Shown one piece after another: positions 42,794 through 52,881 of a stretch of 64,000 nt of DNA. Position numbers and translations under genes: made by a program. The DNA is taken from NCBI RefSeq assembly GCF_019173455.1, contig NZ_JADPQH010000002.1, positions 77,490 through 141,489 of the forward strand, read 5' to 3'. Under the pieces are notes generated by a model, which searched no databases, was not told the DNA's origin, and was given only the letters and a program-made list of their open reading frames with translations. Position 1 is the first letter of the stretch; every line of letters starts with the position of its first letter. The DNA comes from Nesterenkonia sp. Act20 (lineage in GTDB: Bacteria > Actinomycetota > Actinomycetes > Actinomycetales > Micrococcaceae).

Positions 42794-43690
42794 GTGAGTG
42801 ATGACATATCCCAGACCCAGCCCATGGCCCAGACCGGCGAGCACATGGTGGCGCACCCGGAACTGACCCCGACCAATGATCCGACGGCCCCGGCCAATCT
42901 CCTCGCCGAGGAGGCCTCCCGGGCGCTGTTGAATCAGGTCGGCGTGGACTCGATCGATCTGGCCTGCACCCTGGGTTCAGGCTGGGGCGAGGCCGCAGCC
43001 CAGCTCGGCGATCTGGTCGCCGAGGTCGATGCACAGGACGTGCCGGGCTTCCACTCCTCCGGGGTCTCCGGACACAGCGGCACGCTCAAGGTCATCCGCA
43101 CTGCGTCCGGGGCGCATGTGCTGGTCATCGGTGCGCGCACCCACTACTACGAGGGCCGAGGCGTCGACGCCGTGGCCCATGGCGTCCGCACCGCGGCCGC
43201 CGCCGGCGCCAAGACCATGGTGCTCACCAACGGCTGCGGCGGGCTGAACCCTGCGTGGGCCCCGGGCACTCCCGTGCTGATCTCCGATCACCTGAACCTG
43301 ACCGGCACCTCCTCGCTGCGCGGCGCGCACTTCGTCGACATGACGGACCTCTACTCCTCCCGCCTGCGCGGGCTCGCACGGGAGATCGATCCCGAGCTTC
43401 CCGAGGGCGTCTACGCGCAGTTCCCCGGCCCGCATTACGAAACCCCGGCCGAGGTCGCGATGGCGGGCACCCTGGGAGCCGACCTCGTCGGCATGTCCAC
43501 TGCACTCGAGGCCATCGCCGCCCGCGCCGCCGGCATGGAGGTCTTCGGCATCTCCCTGGTGACGAACCAGGCGGCCGGCATCTCCCCTGAGGCCCTGAGC
43601 CACCAGGAGGTGCTCGAAGCCGGCCGTGAAGCCGCACCGCGGATCTCCTCCCTGCTCGCCAAGATCATCGGGCGGGTTCTCAGCCCCTGA
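42794..43690 (+). CDS. Purine-nucleoside phosphorylase
   Basis: A 298-residue trimeric-type purine nucleoside phosphorylase. Motifs: CTLGSGWGEAA (phosphate loop), ARTHYYEGRGVDAVAHGVRT, LTNGCGGLNPAWAPGTPVLI, FPGPHYETPAEVAMAG with the base-recognition glutamate, and GMSTALEAIAARAAGMEVFG. It cleaves purine (deoxy)nucleosides to base and (deoxy)ribose-1-phosphate. It starts with GTG; the open frame extends far upstream but is antisense to the LpdA-type gene there. It leads a unit with the mutase and deoC. Confidence 0.93.
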   Translation: MSDDISQTQPMAQTGEHMVAHPELTPTNDPTAPANLLAEEASRALLNQVGVDSIDLACTLGSGWGEAAAQLGDLVAEVDAQDVPGFHSSGVSGHSGTLKVIRTASGAHVLVIGARTHYYEGRGVDAVAHGVRTAAAAGAKTMVLTNGCGGLNPAWAPGTPVLISDHLNLTGTSSLRGAHFVDMTDLYSSRLRGLAREIDPELPEGVYAQFPGPHYETPAEVAMAGTLGADLVGMSTALEAIAARAAGMEVFGISLVTNQAAGISPEALSHQEVLEAGREAAPRISSLLAKIIGRVLSP

Positions 43691-43787
43691 TCACCGCGGG
43701 CCTGGAGCTGAACACCGCAGTCGCGCCCCTGATCGCCAGCACCACCAGCACCCACATAGTCCACCTCTTCAGATGGAGCAGAGCATC

Positions 43788-45671
43788 ATGACCGAGAAGC
43801 TGTTCGGCGAGGTTCGCCGTTGGATCAACGCCGACCCCGACGCCGCCACCCGCGCCACCCTGCAGGACCTGCTGCAGCGTGCCGAGAACTCCGATGCCGA
43901 AGCGCACCAGGAGTTGGAGCGTCGCTTCGCGGGACGCCTTGCCTTCGGCACCGCGGGACTGCGCGCCGAGCTCGGGGCGGGCCCGCTGCGGATGAACCGA
44001 CTCGTGGTGCGACAGACCGCTGCCGGGATGCTCAGCTACGCGGAGGAGAAGCTCGCCGAGGCCCGCAAGCAGGTGGACAACCCGCAGGACGCGCTGCAGA
44101 CCGCCCGCAAGATCGTGATCGGCTTCGACGCCCGCCACCAGTCCGATGAGTTCGCCGCCGACACGGCGGAGATCTTCTCCGCGGCTGGCTGGGAGGTCCA
44201 TCTCTTCGATCGTCCCGGTCCCACCCCGCTTCTCGCCCGCCAGGTGCTGGTGCTCGACGCGGAGATCGGGGTGATGGTCACGGCCAGCCACAATCCCCCG
44301 CAGGACAACGGCTATAAGGTCTACCTCGGCGGCGAGCTCTCCCGCTTCCTGGAACCCGACGGACTCGGCGTGGGCGCGCAAATCGTTCCCCCGGTGGACC
44401 GTGAGATCGCCGCGCGGATCGCTGAGCTGGCGGAGTCCGAAGCCGAGAACGACGCCTCCCAGCCCGCTTCCGCCGACGGCGCTGCCGGCAGCGGTCAGGG
44501 CACAGCAGCGGAGACCGCTCCCGTGCACCAGGTCACCGATGAGGCGCGCCGCAGCTACGAGGCCGAGGCGCTGGAGCTCCTGGACACCGAGGCCTACCCG
44601 CAGCGTGACCTGCACGTGGTCTACACGGCGATGCACGGTGTGGGCGGCGAGATGGTGGCCTCCCTGCTGCGCGCGGCCGGATTCACGCTGACCCCGGTGG
44701 CCGAGCAGCACAAGCCCGACCCGGACTTCCCCACCGCCGCATTCCCCAACCCGGAGGAGCCCGGCGCCCTGGACCTGGCGCTGAAGACCGCGGAGTCCGA
44801 GGCCGCGGACATCGTCCTGGCCAATGATCCCGACGCCGACCGCCTCTCCGCCGCCGTCTATGACGAGCGCACCGAGAACTGGCGCCAGCTCTCCGGCGAT
44901 GAGATCGGAGCCCTGCTGGGGCGCCACCTGCTCGAGCGCGGCCCGCTGCGCCCGCAGGTGCTGAACTCCCCCACCCCGGAGCGGACCGAGACTCCCGACG
45001 CGGCCCCCGTGCTGGCGAACTCCATCGTGTCCTCGAGACTGCTGGAACGACTCTGCCAGGTGCGCGGGGTCGGACATGCCGCCACGCTGACCGGTTTCAA
45101 GTGGCTGGCGCGGGTGCAGAACATGAGCTTCGGCTACGAGGAGGCAATCGGCTTCAACGTAGACCCGGCCCATGTGAAGGACAAGGATGGCCTCTCGGCG
45201 GCGCTGATCTTCGCGGAGATGGCAGCCTCGCTGAAGTCCCGCGGGGTCAGCCTGATCGATGCCCTCGACGAGATCGCTGCCGAAGCCGGCGTCTTCGTCA
45301 CCGGCCAGGTCACCATCCGGGTCAGTGACCTCTCCGAACTCGGCAAGGTCACCGCCGGACTCCGCGCCGAAGCGCCGACCGAGATCGCAGGCTCCCCGGT
45401 GGTCAAGTCACTGGACCTCACGCAGGACCCGCTGCCCGGGTCCGAGCTGAACGAGGCCACCAAGACCGACGCGCTGATCTATCTCACCGAAGCCGGAGAC
45501 CGGGTGATCGTGCGCCCCTCCGGCACCGAGCCCAAGGTCAAGTGCTACCTCGAGGCCGTGGCGGAGACCCCCGGGGTCGACGCCGCCGCTGAGGTCATCA
45601 CCGAAGCCCGCGCCAAGGCCGGGCAGCGTCTCGATGCGCTGCGCGAGGCCATGGAGAACATGCTCAGCTGA
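43788..45671 (+). CDS. Phosphohexose/phosphopentose mutase (alpha-D-phosphohexomutase family)
   Basis: A 627-residue four-domain mutase. The phosphoserine loop is MVTASHNPPQDNGYKVYLGG, the Mg2+ site DPDADRLSAAVYD, the sugar loop GYEEAIGFNVDP and the terminal phosphate loop RPSGTEPKVKCYLEA. An Ala/Glu/Ser-rich insertion (about residues 215-250) is lineage-specific. It may convert ribose-1- or deoxyribose-1-phosphate to the 5-phosphates, which is what is needed between purine-nucleoside phosphorylase and DeoC; phosphogluco/mannomutase activity is the alternative. GGAG nine bases upstream supports the ATG. Confidence 0.88.
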   Translation: MTEKLFGEVRRWINADPDAATRATLQDLLQRAENSDAEAHQELERRFAGRLAFGTAGLRAELGAGPLRMNRLVVRQTAAGMLSYAEEKLAEARKQVDNPQDALQTARKIVIGFDARHQSDEFAADTAEIFSAAGWEVHLFDRPGPTPLLARQVLVLDAEIGVMVTASHNPPQDNGYKVYLGGELSRFLEPDGLGVGAQIVPPVDREIAARIAELAESEAENDASQPASADGAAGSGQGTAAETAPVHQVTDEARRSYEAEALELLDTEAYPQRDLHVVYTAMHGVGGEMVASLLRAAGFTLTPVAEQHKPDPDFPTAAFPNPEEPGALDLALKTAESEAADIVLANDPDADRLSAAVYDERTENWRQLSGDEIGALLGRHLLERGPLRPQVLNSPTPERTETPDAAPVLANSIVSSRLLERLCQVRGVGHAATLTGFKWLARVQNMSFGYEEAIGFNVDPAHVKDKDGLSAALIFAEMAASLKSRGVSLIDALDEIAAEAGVFVTGQVTIRVSDLSELGKVTAGLRAEAPTEIAGSPVVKSLDLTQDPLPGSELNEATKTDALIYLTEAGDRVIVRPSGTEPKVKCYLEAVAETPGVDAAAEVITEARAKAGQRLDALREAMENMLS

Positions 45672-45725
45672 GCGCTCCTCGACTTCCCGACGAGATCCCG
45701 ACCCCTGACTTTGAGGAACACCATC

Positions 45726-46430
45726 ATGATCCAGACCCCGTCCCCCGCCGAGATGGCGCCGCTGATCGATCACACGGCGCTGAAGCCGGACACCGATGAA
45801 GCCACCATCCGCCGCATCATCACCGAAGCCAAGGATCACTCCTTCGCCGCGGTGTGCATCAATCCGCGCTGGGTGTCGTTGGTCGCCGCCGAGCTCGCCA
45901 GCAGCCCGGTGAAGACCTGCACGGTGGTCGGCTTCCCCCTGGGCGCCACCACCACCGCCTCGAAGCTGGCGGAAACCGTGGAGGCCGTGGAGCTCGGCGC
46001 CGAAGAGGTCGACATGGTCGTGGACATCGCCGCCGCCAACGCCGGGGACAAGGAGTACGTCGAAGCTCAGATCCGCGCCCTGGCTGACGCCGCCCATGCA
46101 GGCGGCGCCATCCTCAAAGTGATCCTGGAGACTGCGCTGCTCACCGAGGCCGCGAAGGAACTGGTCTGCCGGGCCGCCGAGACCGCAGACGCAGATTTCG
46201 TGAAGACCTCCACCGGGTTCGCCGGTGGAGGAGCCACGCTGGCCGATATTGAGCTGATGCATGCACTGGTCGGTGGTCGGCTCGGGATCAAGGCCTCCGG
46301 TGGGGTGCGCAGCTATGACGACGCCGCCGCCATGGTCGCCGCTGGCGCCACACGGATCGGAGCGAGCTCCTCTCTTGATATCGTGGGACACAGAGATTCC
46401 AGCACATCCGGTGCTGCCGGGAGTTACTGA
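45726..46430 (+). CDS. deoC: Deoxyribose-phosphate aldolase
   Basis: A 234-residue class I aldolase with the Schiff-base lysine in DFVKTSTGFA, the second catalytic lysine in GIKASGGVRSYDDA, and LIDHTALKPDTDEATI, TVVGFPLGATTTASK and KVILETALL as family motifs. It splits 2-deoxyribose-5-phosphate into acetaldehyde and glyceraldehyde-3-phosphate, closing the deoxynucleoside salvage route begun by the two upstream genes. An upstream TTG at 45711 is in frame; the ATG has GAGG at a good distance. Confidence 0.95.
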   Translation: MIQTPSPAEMAPLIDHTALKPDTDEATIRRIITEAKDHSFAAVCINPRWVSLVAAELASSPVKTCTVVGFPLGATTTASKLAETVEAVELGAEEVDMVVDIAAANAGDKEYVEAQIRALADAAHAGGAILKVILETALLTEAAKELVCRAAETADADFVKTSTGFAGGGATLADIELMHALVGGRLGIKASGGVRSYDDAAAMVAAGATRIGASSSLDIVGHRDSSTSGAAGSY

Positions 46431-46473
46431 GAACACCTCTGGCGCAGCCCGTATCGCATCCTAAGGGGAGCAC

Positions 46474-46794
46474 ATGATCAGCAACGGCAAGGTCAAGGCC
46501 TACTCGGGCCAGGGCAACTTCGTAGGAAACTTCGCAGGGTTCCTCCTCGTCTTCTTCATGCTCGTGGGCTCCATCGTGGCGTTGAACTTCTGGGACCTGG
46601 ACCAGGTCTGGATTCCGGGGCTGATCTTCATCGGTCTCTACGGCGGTGCCTTCTTCGTCGCCAAGGAGATCATCGGTCGCTCCGACTCCCTGGAACAGCA
46701 GGACCTCCACGGCGAGCACGGCGAGCCGCTGGATGCCATGGCATCGCGCGCCACCTCCTCGCGTGAGTCGGCTGCGGAGCCGCACGTCCGCTGA
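46474..46794 (+). CDS. Small two-helix membrane protein
   Basis: A 106-residue protein with two membrane helices (FVGNFAGFLLVFFMLVGSIV and VWIPGLIFIGLYGGAFFVAK), a polar N-end and an acidic/His tail. AGGGGAG precedes the ATG. It follows deoC by 43 bases and may share its transcript, but I know of no functional link. Confidence 0.7.
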   Translation: MISNGKVKAYSGQGNFVGNFAGFLLVFFMLVGSIVALNFWDLDQVWIPGLIFIGLYGGAFFVAKEIIGRSDSLEQQDLHGEHGEPLDAMASRATSSRESAAEPHVR

Positions 46795-46817
46795 ACATGC
46801 GGGACTGATCTGCTGCT

Positions 46818-47915
46818 ATGACCACTCCGGCTCCCCCTGTCTCCGGCAGTCGGAATCTCGGCATAGATCTGTTGCGCGTGATCTCGGTCGCCGCGGTGGT
46901 GATCGGTCACGCCTGGCCAGGCATGCCCGGCGAGGCCTACCTGCAGATCTGGCGCATGCCGCTGTTCTTCTTCCTCGCGGGGTTCTTCTTCTCCACCTCG
47001 CGCAGCTTCACCGCCGAGCTGCGCATCCGAGGACGCTCCCTCGCGCTGCCTTATGCGGTCTGGCTGGTGCTGCTCAGCGGCGCCGTGCTCGCCATGGAGC
47101 ACAGTCCGTGGCCCTTCGAGCCCGGCACGATCACGGGTGCGCTGATCGGCGGGGCCGAGACCGATATGCCGTTCCTGGCCTTCTGGTTCATCTCCGTGTT
47201 GTTCTTCGCCGCACTGCTGCTGCGCGCAGTGCTCGCGGCGCCGTGGTGGGTGGGCGTGCTGGTCAGCCTCGGCGGCCTGACCGTGGTCCAGCTGCCGGAC
47301 TCCGCTATGGCCTACACCCCGCTGGGCATCGGTCTGGCGCCGGCATGCATGGCATTCATGTTCGCCGGGCACTGGTTCGGCCGTTTCATGCGCACTCCGC
47401 GCGGCCATAATCTTCCCGCCAAGCCCTGGATCGGACTGGCCTGTGCGGCGGTCGGCTTCTTCGGAGTGATCGCCGGGGCGCAGACCATGAACTTCAAATG
47501 GTCAGGTTTCGGAACGTTCCTGCTCTCCCCCGCGCTGGCGCTGCTGATCAGCGTCGGGCTGGTGCTGATCTTCTCCACCACCGTGCACGCCCTGCTCGGC
47601 GGCACGAGTCAGGGGCGCACCGGGCCGTCCCGCTGGGGGCGCGGGGTCGGCGTCGTCATCTCGGAGCTGGTGCGCACGGCCACGCTGGTGGTCTTCCTCC
47701 ATGCCCTGGTGCTCTACCTGCTGCTGCGCCTGGTCGAGCTGGAGAATCCGCCCCTGCGCACCCTCGCGGCGCTGCTGATCTGCTGGGGCATCGGCGTGCT
47801 GGTGAACCGGACGCCGCTGAAGCTCCCGCTCAACGGGCTCCCCCTCGCGGCGCCCCGGCACCAGCGGACTCGCCGCGCGCCTCAGACCGGTGGGAAGATC
47901 GCCTCAAAGACCTGA
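46818..47915 (+). CDS. Acyltransferase-3-family membrane protein
   Basis: A 365-residue, roughly ten-segment membrane acyltransferase of the Acyl_transf_3 type, which acylates sugars or surface polymers. The N-terminus NLGIDLLRVISVAAVVIGHA carries the family's R/H active-site dyad, followed by WRMPLFFFLAGFFFSTSRSF. The last 34 bases overlap the 3' end of mfd in convergent orientation. The target of acylation is not indicated by neighbours. Confidence 0.85.
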   Translation: MTTPAPPVSGSRNLGIDLLRVISVAAVVIGHAWPGMPGEAYLQIWRMPLFFFLAGFFFSTSRSFTAELRIRGRSLALPYAVWLVLLSGAVLAMEHSPWPFEPGTITGALIGGAETDMPFLAFWFISVLFFAALLLRAVLAAPWWVGVLVSLGGLTVVQLPDSAMAYTPLGIGLAPACMAFMFAGHWFGRFMRTPRGHNLPAKPWIGLACAAVGFFGVIAGAQTMNFKWSGFGTFLLSPALALLISVGLVLIFSTTVHALLGGTSQGRTGPSRWGRGVGVVISELVRTATLVVFLHALVLYLLLRLVELENPPLRTLAALLICWGIGVLVNRTPLKLPLNGLPLAAPRHQRTRRAPQTGGKIASKT

Positions 47916-50900
47916 TTCAACCAGGCCAGCAGCTCGCCGTCGGTGAGCTCCACCCCGGTGATCCCGCTGGTCTTGGGCTTGGGGATCAGCACCTGCTTCA
48001 TCGAGGTCTTGTGCTGGCTGCCCGGATACATCCGCTCCATGCGCATGGTCTTGGACTCGGCGAGCTCCGCCACGGGGCCGAAGCGGATGAACTTGCCCTG
48101 TGTGCCCACGTCGTGGATCCCCGCCGCCCGCGCGCGGTTGCGGAACCTCGCCACCTCGATCAGGTTGGTCACCGGATCGGGCAGGTCCCCGTAGCGGTCC
48201 TGCCACTCGGTGACGACCTCGGTGATCTTCTCCTCGGCGTCGGCGGCGGCCAGCTTCCGGTATCCCTCCAGGCGCAGCCGCTCCCCCGGCACGTAGTCGT
48301 GCGGCAGGTGGGCGTTGATGGGCAGCTCGATCTTGACCTCGGTGAAGGTCTCCTCCTCATCGCCGCGGTAGTCCGCGACCGCCTCACCGACCAGACGCAG
48401 ATACAGGTCGAAGCCGACCCCGGCGATGTGACCCGACTGCTCGCCGCCGAGCATGTTGCCCGCGCCGCGGATCTCGAGGTCCTTCATGGCCAGCTGCAGG
48501 CCGGCGCCGAGCTCGTTGTTCGCCGCCACGGCGCGCAGCCGTTCCAGCGCCACCTCGCCCAACGGCTTCTCCGCCGGGTAGAGGAAGTACGCGTAGGCGC
48601 GTTCCCGGGAACGGCCCACGCGGCCGCGCAGCTGGTGCAGCTGGGAGAGCCCGTAGGTCGAGGCTCGGTCCACGATCAGCGTGTTGGCGTTGGAGATGTC
48701 CAGACCGGTCTCGATGATCGTGGTGGAGACCAGCACGTCAAAGCGCTTCTCCCAGAAGTCCTGGATGATCTGCTCCAGCCGGGACTCACTCATCTGCCCG
48801 TGGGCGACCTCCACGCGCGCCTCCGGGACCAGTTCGCGGACCCTGGCGGCGGTGGCGTCGATGGAGGAGACCCGGTTGTGCACGAAGAACACCTGGCCCT
48901 CGCGCATGAGTTCGCGACGGATCGCGGCGGAGACCTGCTTATCGGTATAGGGCCCCACATAGGTGAGCACCGGGTGGCGCTCCTCGGGCGGGGTGGCCAG
49001 CGTGGAGGTCTCCCGGATCCCGGCCATGGACATCTCCAGGGTGCGTGGGATGGGCGTGGCCGACATCGCCAACACGTCCACATTGGTGCGCATCTTCTTG
49101 AGCTGTTCCTTGTGCTCGACCCCGAAGCGCTGCTCCTCGTCGATGATCACCAGCCCCAGGTCATGGAACTCCACCTCTTTGGAGAGCAGCCGGTGAGTGC
49201 CGATGACGATGTCGATGCTGCCCTCACGCAGCCCGGCGAGGTTCTCCTTGGACTCCTTCGCGGTCTGGAACCGGGACAGCGGGGCCACCCGGACCGGGAA
49301 CCCGGCGTAGCGCTCGGTGAAGGTCTCATAGTGCTGGGAGACCAGCAGCGTGGTGGGCACGAGCACGGCGACCTGCTTGCCGTCCTGGACCGCCTTGAAC
49401 GCGGCGCGGATCGCGATCTCGGTCTTGCCGTAGCCCACGTCACCCGAGATCAGCCGGTCCATCGGGATCTCACGCTGCATGTCCGCCTTGACCTCATCGC
49501 TGGCGGTGAGCTGATCCGGGGTCTCGGCGTAGGGGAAGGCGTCCTCGAGCTCGCCCTGCCAGGGGGTGTCGGGGCCGAAGGCGTGTCCGCGGGACGCCAT
49601 GCGTGCCGCGTAGAGCCGGATCAGCTCGCCGGCGATCTCCTTGACCGCCTTCTTCGCCTTGCGCTTGGTCTGCGACCAGTCGCTTCCGCCCATCTTGGAC
49701 AGCGACGGCGCCTCCCCGCCCACGTACTGCGAGACCTGGTCGAGCTGGTCGGTGGGCACCATGAGCCGGTCCTTGGCGCCGCCGCGCTTGGAGGCGGCAT
49801 ATTCGAGCACCAGGTACTCGCGGATCCCCGCGGTGCCTGACTTGATCGCCTGCGGGGAGCCGACCTTGCGCTGGATGAGCTCTACGAACTGGCCGATGCC
49901 GTGCTGCTCGTGGACCACATAGTCCCCGGGCTTCAGCGCCAGCGGGTCCACCACATGTCGACGACGCCGGGCCGGCACCTTCCGCGCGGAGCCGGAGTCC
50001 TGGCGGATGGACCGCCCAAGCATCTCGGACTCGGTCAGCAGCGCCAGCTGCAGCGGGTCCACGGCGAAGCCCTCGGAGACATTCGCCGTGGAGATCGTGA
50101 TCCGGCCGGAGCTCGGAGCCTCCTCCAGAGTGTCCACCCGGACGCAGGGGACTTCGTGTTCGGTGAGCAGCTCGAAGACGCGCTGGGCGGAGCCCGCCGC
50201 GGCAGTGGTGACCACCACGGTCCAGTTCGCCTTGGCGCGCTCGGCGAGGAAGGTCATGACATCCTCGACGCTGCCGCGATAGCCGATGGGCTCGCGGGAG
50301 TCGATGGAGACGATGTCGGCGTCCTGTTCGAGCTCCTCGTCCAGGCCCAGCGAGGTCATCGACCACCATCCGGCGCCGTGGGCGATCGAGGCCTCGCGAG
50401 TCTCGGCCAGGCTGGCGAAGCCCCCTGCGGAGAGGCCCTGCTGCTCGCTGCCGATCTGCGCCCCGCTGACGTCCAGCGGTGCGGCGGCGCCGTCGGGGGC
50501 TGCGGACCAGGCGGCGGCCAGGAACTCCTCATTGGTGGCCGCCAGGTCGTGGGCGCGGCCGCGGGTCTTCTCGGGTTCGATCACCACGGTCAGCGATCCG
50601 GCGGGCAGCTGGGAGACGAAGGTCACCATCTCGGGCACCAGCACCGGGGCGAGGGATTCCATGCCCTCCGCAGCGATGCCCTCGGCAAGCTTGGTGAGCA
50701 GATCCGCGGCATGCGGCATCTGTGAGATGAGCTCCTTGGCGCGGGCCTTCACAGCGTCGGTGATCAGCAGTTCACGGCAGGGCGCGGCGTCGAGGACTTC
50801 GGGGTGTTCGGTGGACTCAGTGTCCAGGGACCGCTGGTCGGCCACGGCGAACCAGCGCATCTGCTCGACCTCGTCGCCGAAGAACTCGATGCGCACCGGG

Positions 50901-51511
50901 TGCGGTTCCGTCGGAGGGAACACGTCGAGAATTCCGCCGCGGACGGCGAACTCGCCGCGCCGGGTGACCATGTCCACGCGGGAGTAGGCGGCATCGGCCA
51001 GCTCCGCCACGGTCTGATCGAAGTCGGCGAACTCCCCGACCTTCAGCCGGACCGGAGCCAGGTCCCCGAGCCCGGCGACCAGCGGCTGGACCACGGCGCG
51101 GACGGGGGCGACGACGACGTCGAGCGCTCCACCGGTCTGCTCCGGGTGCGCAAGCCGGCGCAGCACCCCGAGGCGCCGCCCGACCGTGTCTGAGCGCGGC
51201 GAGAGCCGTTCATGGGGCAGGGTCTCCCAGGAGGGGAAGTGCGCCACCGCGGCCTCGGGGGCGTAGGCGGCCAGCGAGGTGGCCAGCTCCTCTGCTTCGC
51301 GGTCGGTGGCGGTGACGGCCAGCAGCGTGCCGGTGTCGCTGGTGCCGCGCAGTTGAGCGGCGATCTCCGCGATCAGCGCGGGACGCAGCCCCGTGGTCGA
51401 GGAGATCTGCAGCTCCTCGGTGCGCTCCGCTGCCGGGTGTGCGGCGGCTGAGGCCACCCGCTTATAGGAGGGGTTCGCCGTCAGTGCCGTGCGCAGACCG
51501 GAAAGAGCCAT
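47882..51511 (-). CDS. mfd: Transcription-repair coupling factor Mfd
   Basis: A 1209-residue full-length Mfd. It has the UvrB-homology N-terminal modules, the RNA-polymerase interaction region, and an SF2 translocase with GDVGYGKTEIAIRAAFKAVQ (motif I), IDEEQRFG (DEEQ box), SATPIPRTLEMSM, and the RecG-like QLHQLRGRVGRSRERAYAYF, followed by the C-terminal TRCF domain. It displaces stalled RNA polymerase at lesions and recruits UvrA. Its 3' end overlaps the acyltransferase gene by 34 bases. Confidence 0.97.
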   Translation of the reverse strand: MALSGLRTALTANPSYKRVASAAAHPAAERTEELQISSTTGLRPALIAEIAAQLRGTSDTGTLLAVTATDREAEELATSLAAYAPEAAVAHFPSWETLPHERLSPRSDTVGRRLGVLRRLAHPEQTGGALDVVVAPVRAVVQPLVAGLGDLAPVRLKVGEFADFDQTVAELADAAYSRVDMVTRRGEFAVRGGILDVFPPTEPHPVRIEFFGDEVEQMRWFAVADQRSLDTESTEHPEVLDAAPCRELLITDAVKARAKELISQMPHAADLLTKLAEGIAAEGMESLAPVLVPEMVTFVSQLPAGSLTVVIEPEKTRGRAHDLAATNEEFLAAAWSAAPDGAAAPLDVSGAQIGSEQQGLSAGGFASLAETREASIAHGAGWWSMTSLGLDEELEQDADIVSIDSREPIGYRGSVEDVMTFLAERAKANWTVVVTTAAAGSAQRVFELLTEHEVPCVRVDTLEEAPSSGRITISTANVSEGFAVDPLQLALLTESEMLGRSIRQDSGSARKVPARRRRHVVDPLALKPGDYVVHEQHGIGQFVELIQRKVGSPQAIKSGTAGIREYLVLEYAASKRGGAKDRLMVPTDQLDQVSQYVGGEAPSLSKMGGSDWSQTKRKAKKAVKEIAGELIRLYAARMASRGHAFGPDTPWQGELEDAFPYAETPDQLTASDEVKADMQREIPMDRLISGDVGYGKTEIAIRAAFKAVQDGKQVAVLVPTTLLVSQHYETFTERYAGFPVRVAPLSRFQTAKESKENLAGLREGSIDIVIGTHRLLSKEVEFHDLGLVIIDEEQRFGVEHKEQLKKMRTNVDVLAMSATPIPRTLEMSMAGIRETSTLATPPEERHPVLTYVGPYTDKQVSAAIRRELMREGQVFFVHNRVSSIDATAARVRELVPEARVEVAHGQMSESRLEQIIQDFWEKRFDVLVSTTIIETGLDISNANTLIVDRASTYGLSQLHQLRGRVGRSRERAYAYFLYPAEKPLGEVALERLRAVAANNELGAGLQLAMKDLEIRGAGNMLGGEQSGHIAGVGFDLYLRLVGEAVADYRGDEEETFTEVKIELPINAHLPHDYVPGERLRLEGYRKLAAADAEEKITEVVTEWQDRYGDLPDPVTNLIEVARFRNRARAAGIHDVGTQGKFIRFGPVAELAESKTMRMERMYPGSQHKTSMKQVLIPKPKTSGITGVELTDGELLAWLNQVFEAIFPPV

Positions 51512-51619
51512 GGGAGAGTGACGCCTCGTTTCGCCTACAGATCGATGCAGGAGGAGTTTTTGTATGGGGTGGGAGGGCCCGCAGAGTCGGCCTCATACAG
51601 GATACTCGGTGTTCCCCCT

Positions 51620-52792
51620 CTAGGTGCGGGCGGCCCTGCGGCTGCGCAGCACCCCGACCTCGTAGCCCACCAGCGCCGCGAGCCAGAGCGCGGTGATCGG
51701 CAGCACGAACCACAGCATGGCCGCATTGAAGGGCTGCAGCGCCGCATGGGTTGAGGCATCGAGCACCAGGTAGGTGACGTAGGCGCCGTAGAGCAGCACG
51801 AGCAGCGCGCCCTCCCAGCGTCCGATCGCCGCGGCGGTGAAGGCCAGCGGCAGCAGCACCAGCGCAGTGGCGATCATCACCGGCAGGTCGAAGTGCACAG
51901 CCGCGGGGTCCACCTCGATCCCGCCGGGGGCGATGACCGCGGTGAGGCCGAGCACGGCGCCGATGTTGAAGATGTTGCTGCCGACCAGGTTGCCCACGGC
52001 CATGTCCCGTTCCCCGCGCAGGGCCGCGATGACGCTGGTCGCCAGCTCCGGCAGCGAGGTGCCGATGGCCACGATGGTCAGACCGATGATCAGGTCGCTG
52101 ACGCCCAGCGCCTGTGCAATGGTGGTGGAGGCGCTCACCAGCATCTGCGCCCCGGCGACCAGCAAGGCGATGCCGACGATGAGCAGCACCAGATCCACCA
52201 GCGTGGAGCGCCGCTTCGAGGTGCGCAGCGTCCGGGTGGGCTTCACGGAGTCGCTGGGGGCGTTGCTGGCAGCGTTGCTGGCGGCGGGGCTGGCGGCGTC
52301 GTCGTCCCCGGATGCCGTCTCGTTCTTCGCCCGCTGGGTCTGCCGCCGGGCGAGGACGATCGTGACCACGAGGTAGACCAGGAGCAGCCCGACCAACGTG
52401 GACCCTTCCAGGGTGCTGACGGTGCCGTCCAGGCAGAACAACAGGGCGATGACCGAGAGTCCGATCATGATCGGGATGTCGGCCTTGATCAGCTGCACCT
52501 TGACCATCAGCGCCCCGAACACGGCGGTCAGGCCCATGACGAAGAGGATGTTGGCGATGTTGCTGCCGACGACGTTGCCGACCGCCAGCCCTGGCGAGCC
52601 GCTCAGTGCCGCACCGGCGCTGACCGCGAGCTCGGGCGCCGAGGTCGCCGAGGAGACCACTGTCAGCCCGATGATCAGGGAGGACAGTCCCACGGTCTTG
52701 CCGAGCGAGGAGGCACCGCGGACGAGCGCTTCGCCGCCGGCGACGAGCAGGACGAACCCGCCCAAGAGCAGGAGAATAGTCATGAAGGTCAC
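51620..52792 (-). CDS. CaCA-family sodium/calcium exchanger (YrbG-like)
   Basis: A 390-residue membrane protein with two inverted alpha repeats. The first has SSATSAPELAVSAGAALSGS and GNVVGSNIANILFVMG, the second IGTSLPELATSVIAALRG and GNLVGSNIFNIGAVLG, each with the ion-binding acidic residue. Between them is a ~45-residue Ala/Ser/Asp-rich cytoplasmic linker, longer than usual. It exchanges Ca2+ for Na+ or H+ in the family. It lies 108 bases downstream of the mfd start on the same strand. Confidence 0.9.
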   Translation of the reverse strand: MTFMTILLLLGGFVLLVAGGEALVRGASSLGKTVGLSSLIIGLTVVSSATSAPELAVSAGAALSGSPGLAVGNVVGSNIANILFVMGLTAVFGALMVKVQLIKADIPIMIGLSVIALLFCLDGTVSTLEGSTLVGLLLVYLVVTIVLARRQTQRAKNETASGDDDAASPAASNAASNAPSDSVKPTRTLRTSKRRSTLVDLVLLIVGIALLVAGAQMLVSASTTIAQALGVSDLIIGLTIVAIGTSLPELATSVIAALRGERDMAVGNLVGSNIFNIGAVLGLTAVIAPGGIEVDPAAVHFDLPVMIATALVLLPLAFTAAAIGRWEGALLVLLYGAYVTYLVLDASTHAALQPFNAAMLWFVLPITALWLAALVGYEVGVLRSRRAART

Positions 52793-52881
52793 CGGAGCAA
52801 CTTTACAATGGGAACGTTGCGCGGCTGATCTCGGGGGACCTTCCGCGAGACAGCTCTTGACCTACTTGAAGGAGATTGCCC

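Noticed and set aside
47498-49840. 780-codon plus-strand open frame
   Set aside because: Antisense to mfd and in the wrong frame for the acyltransferase gene.
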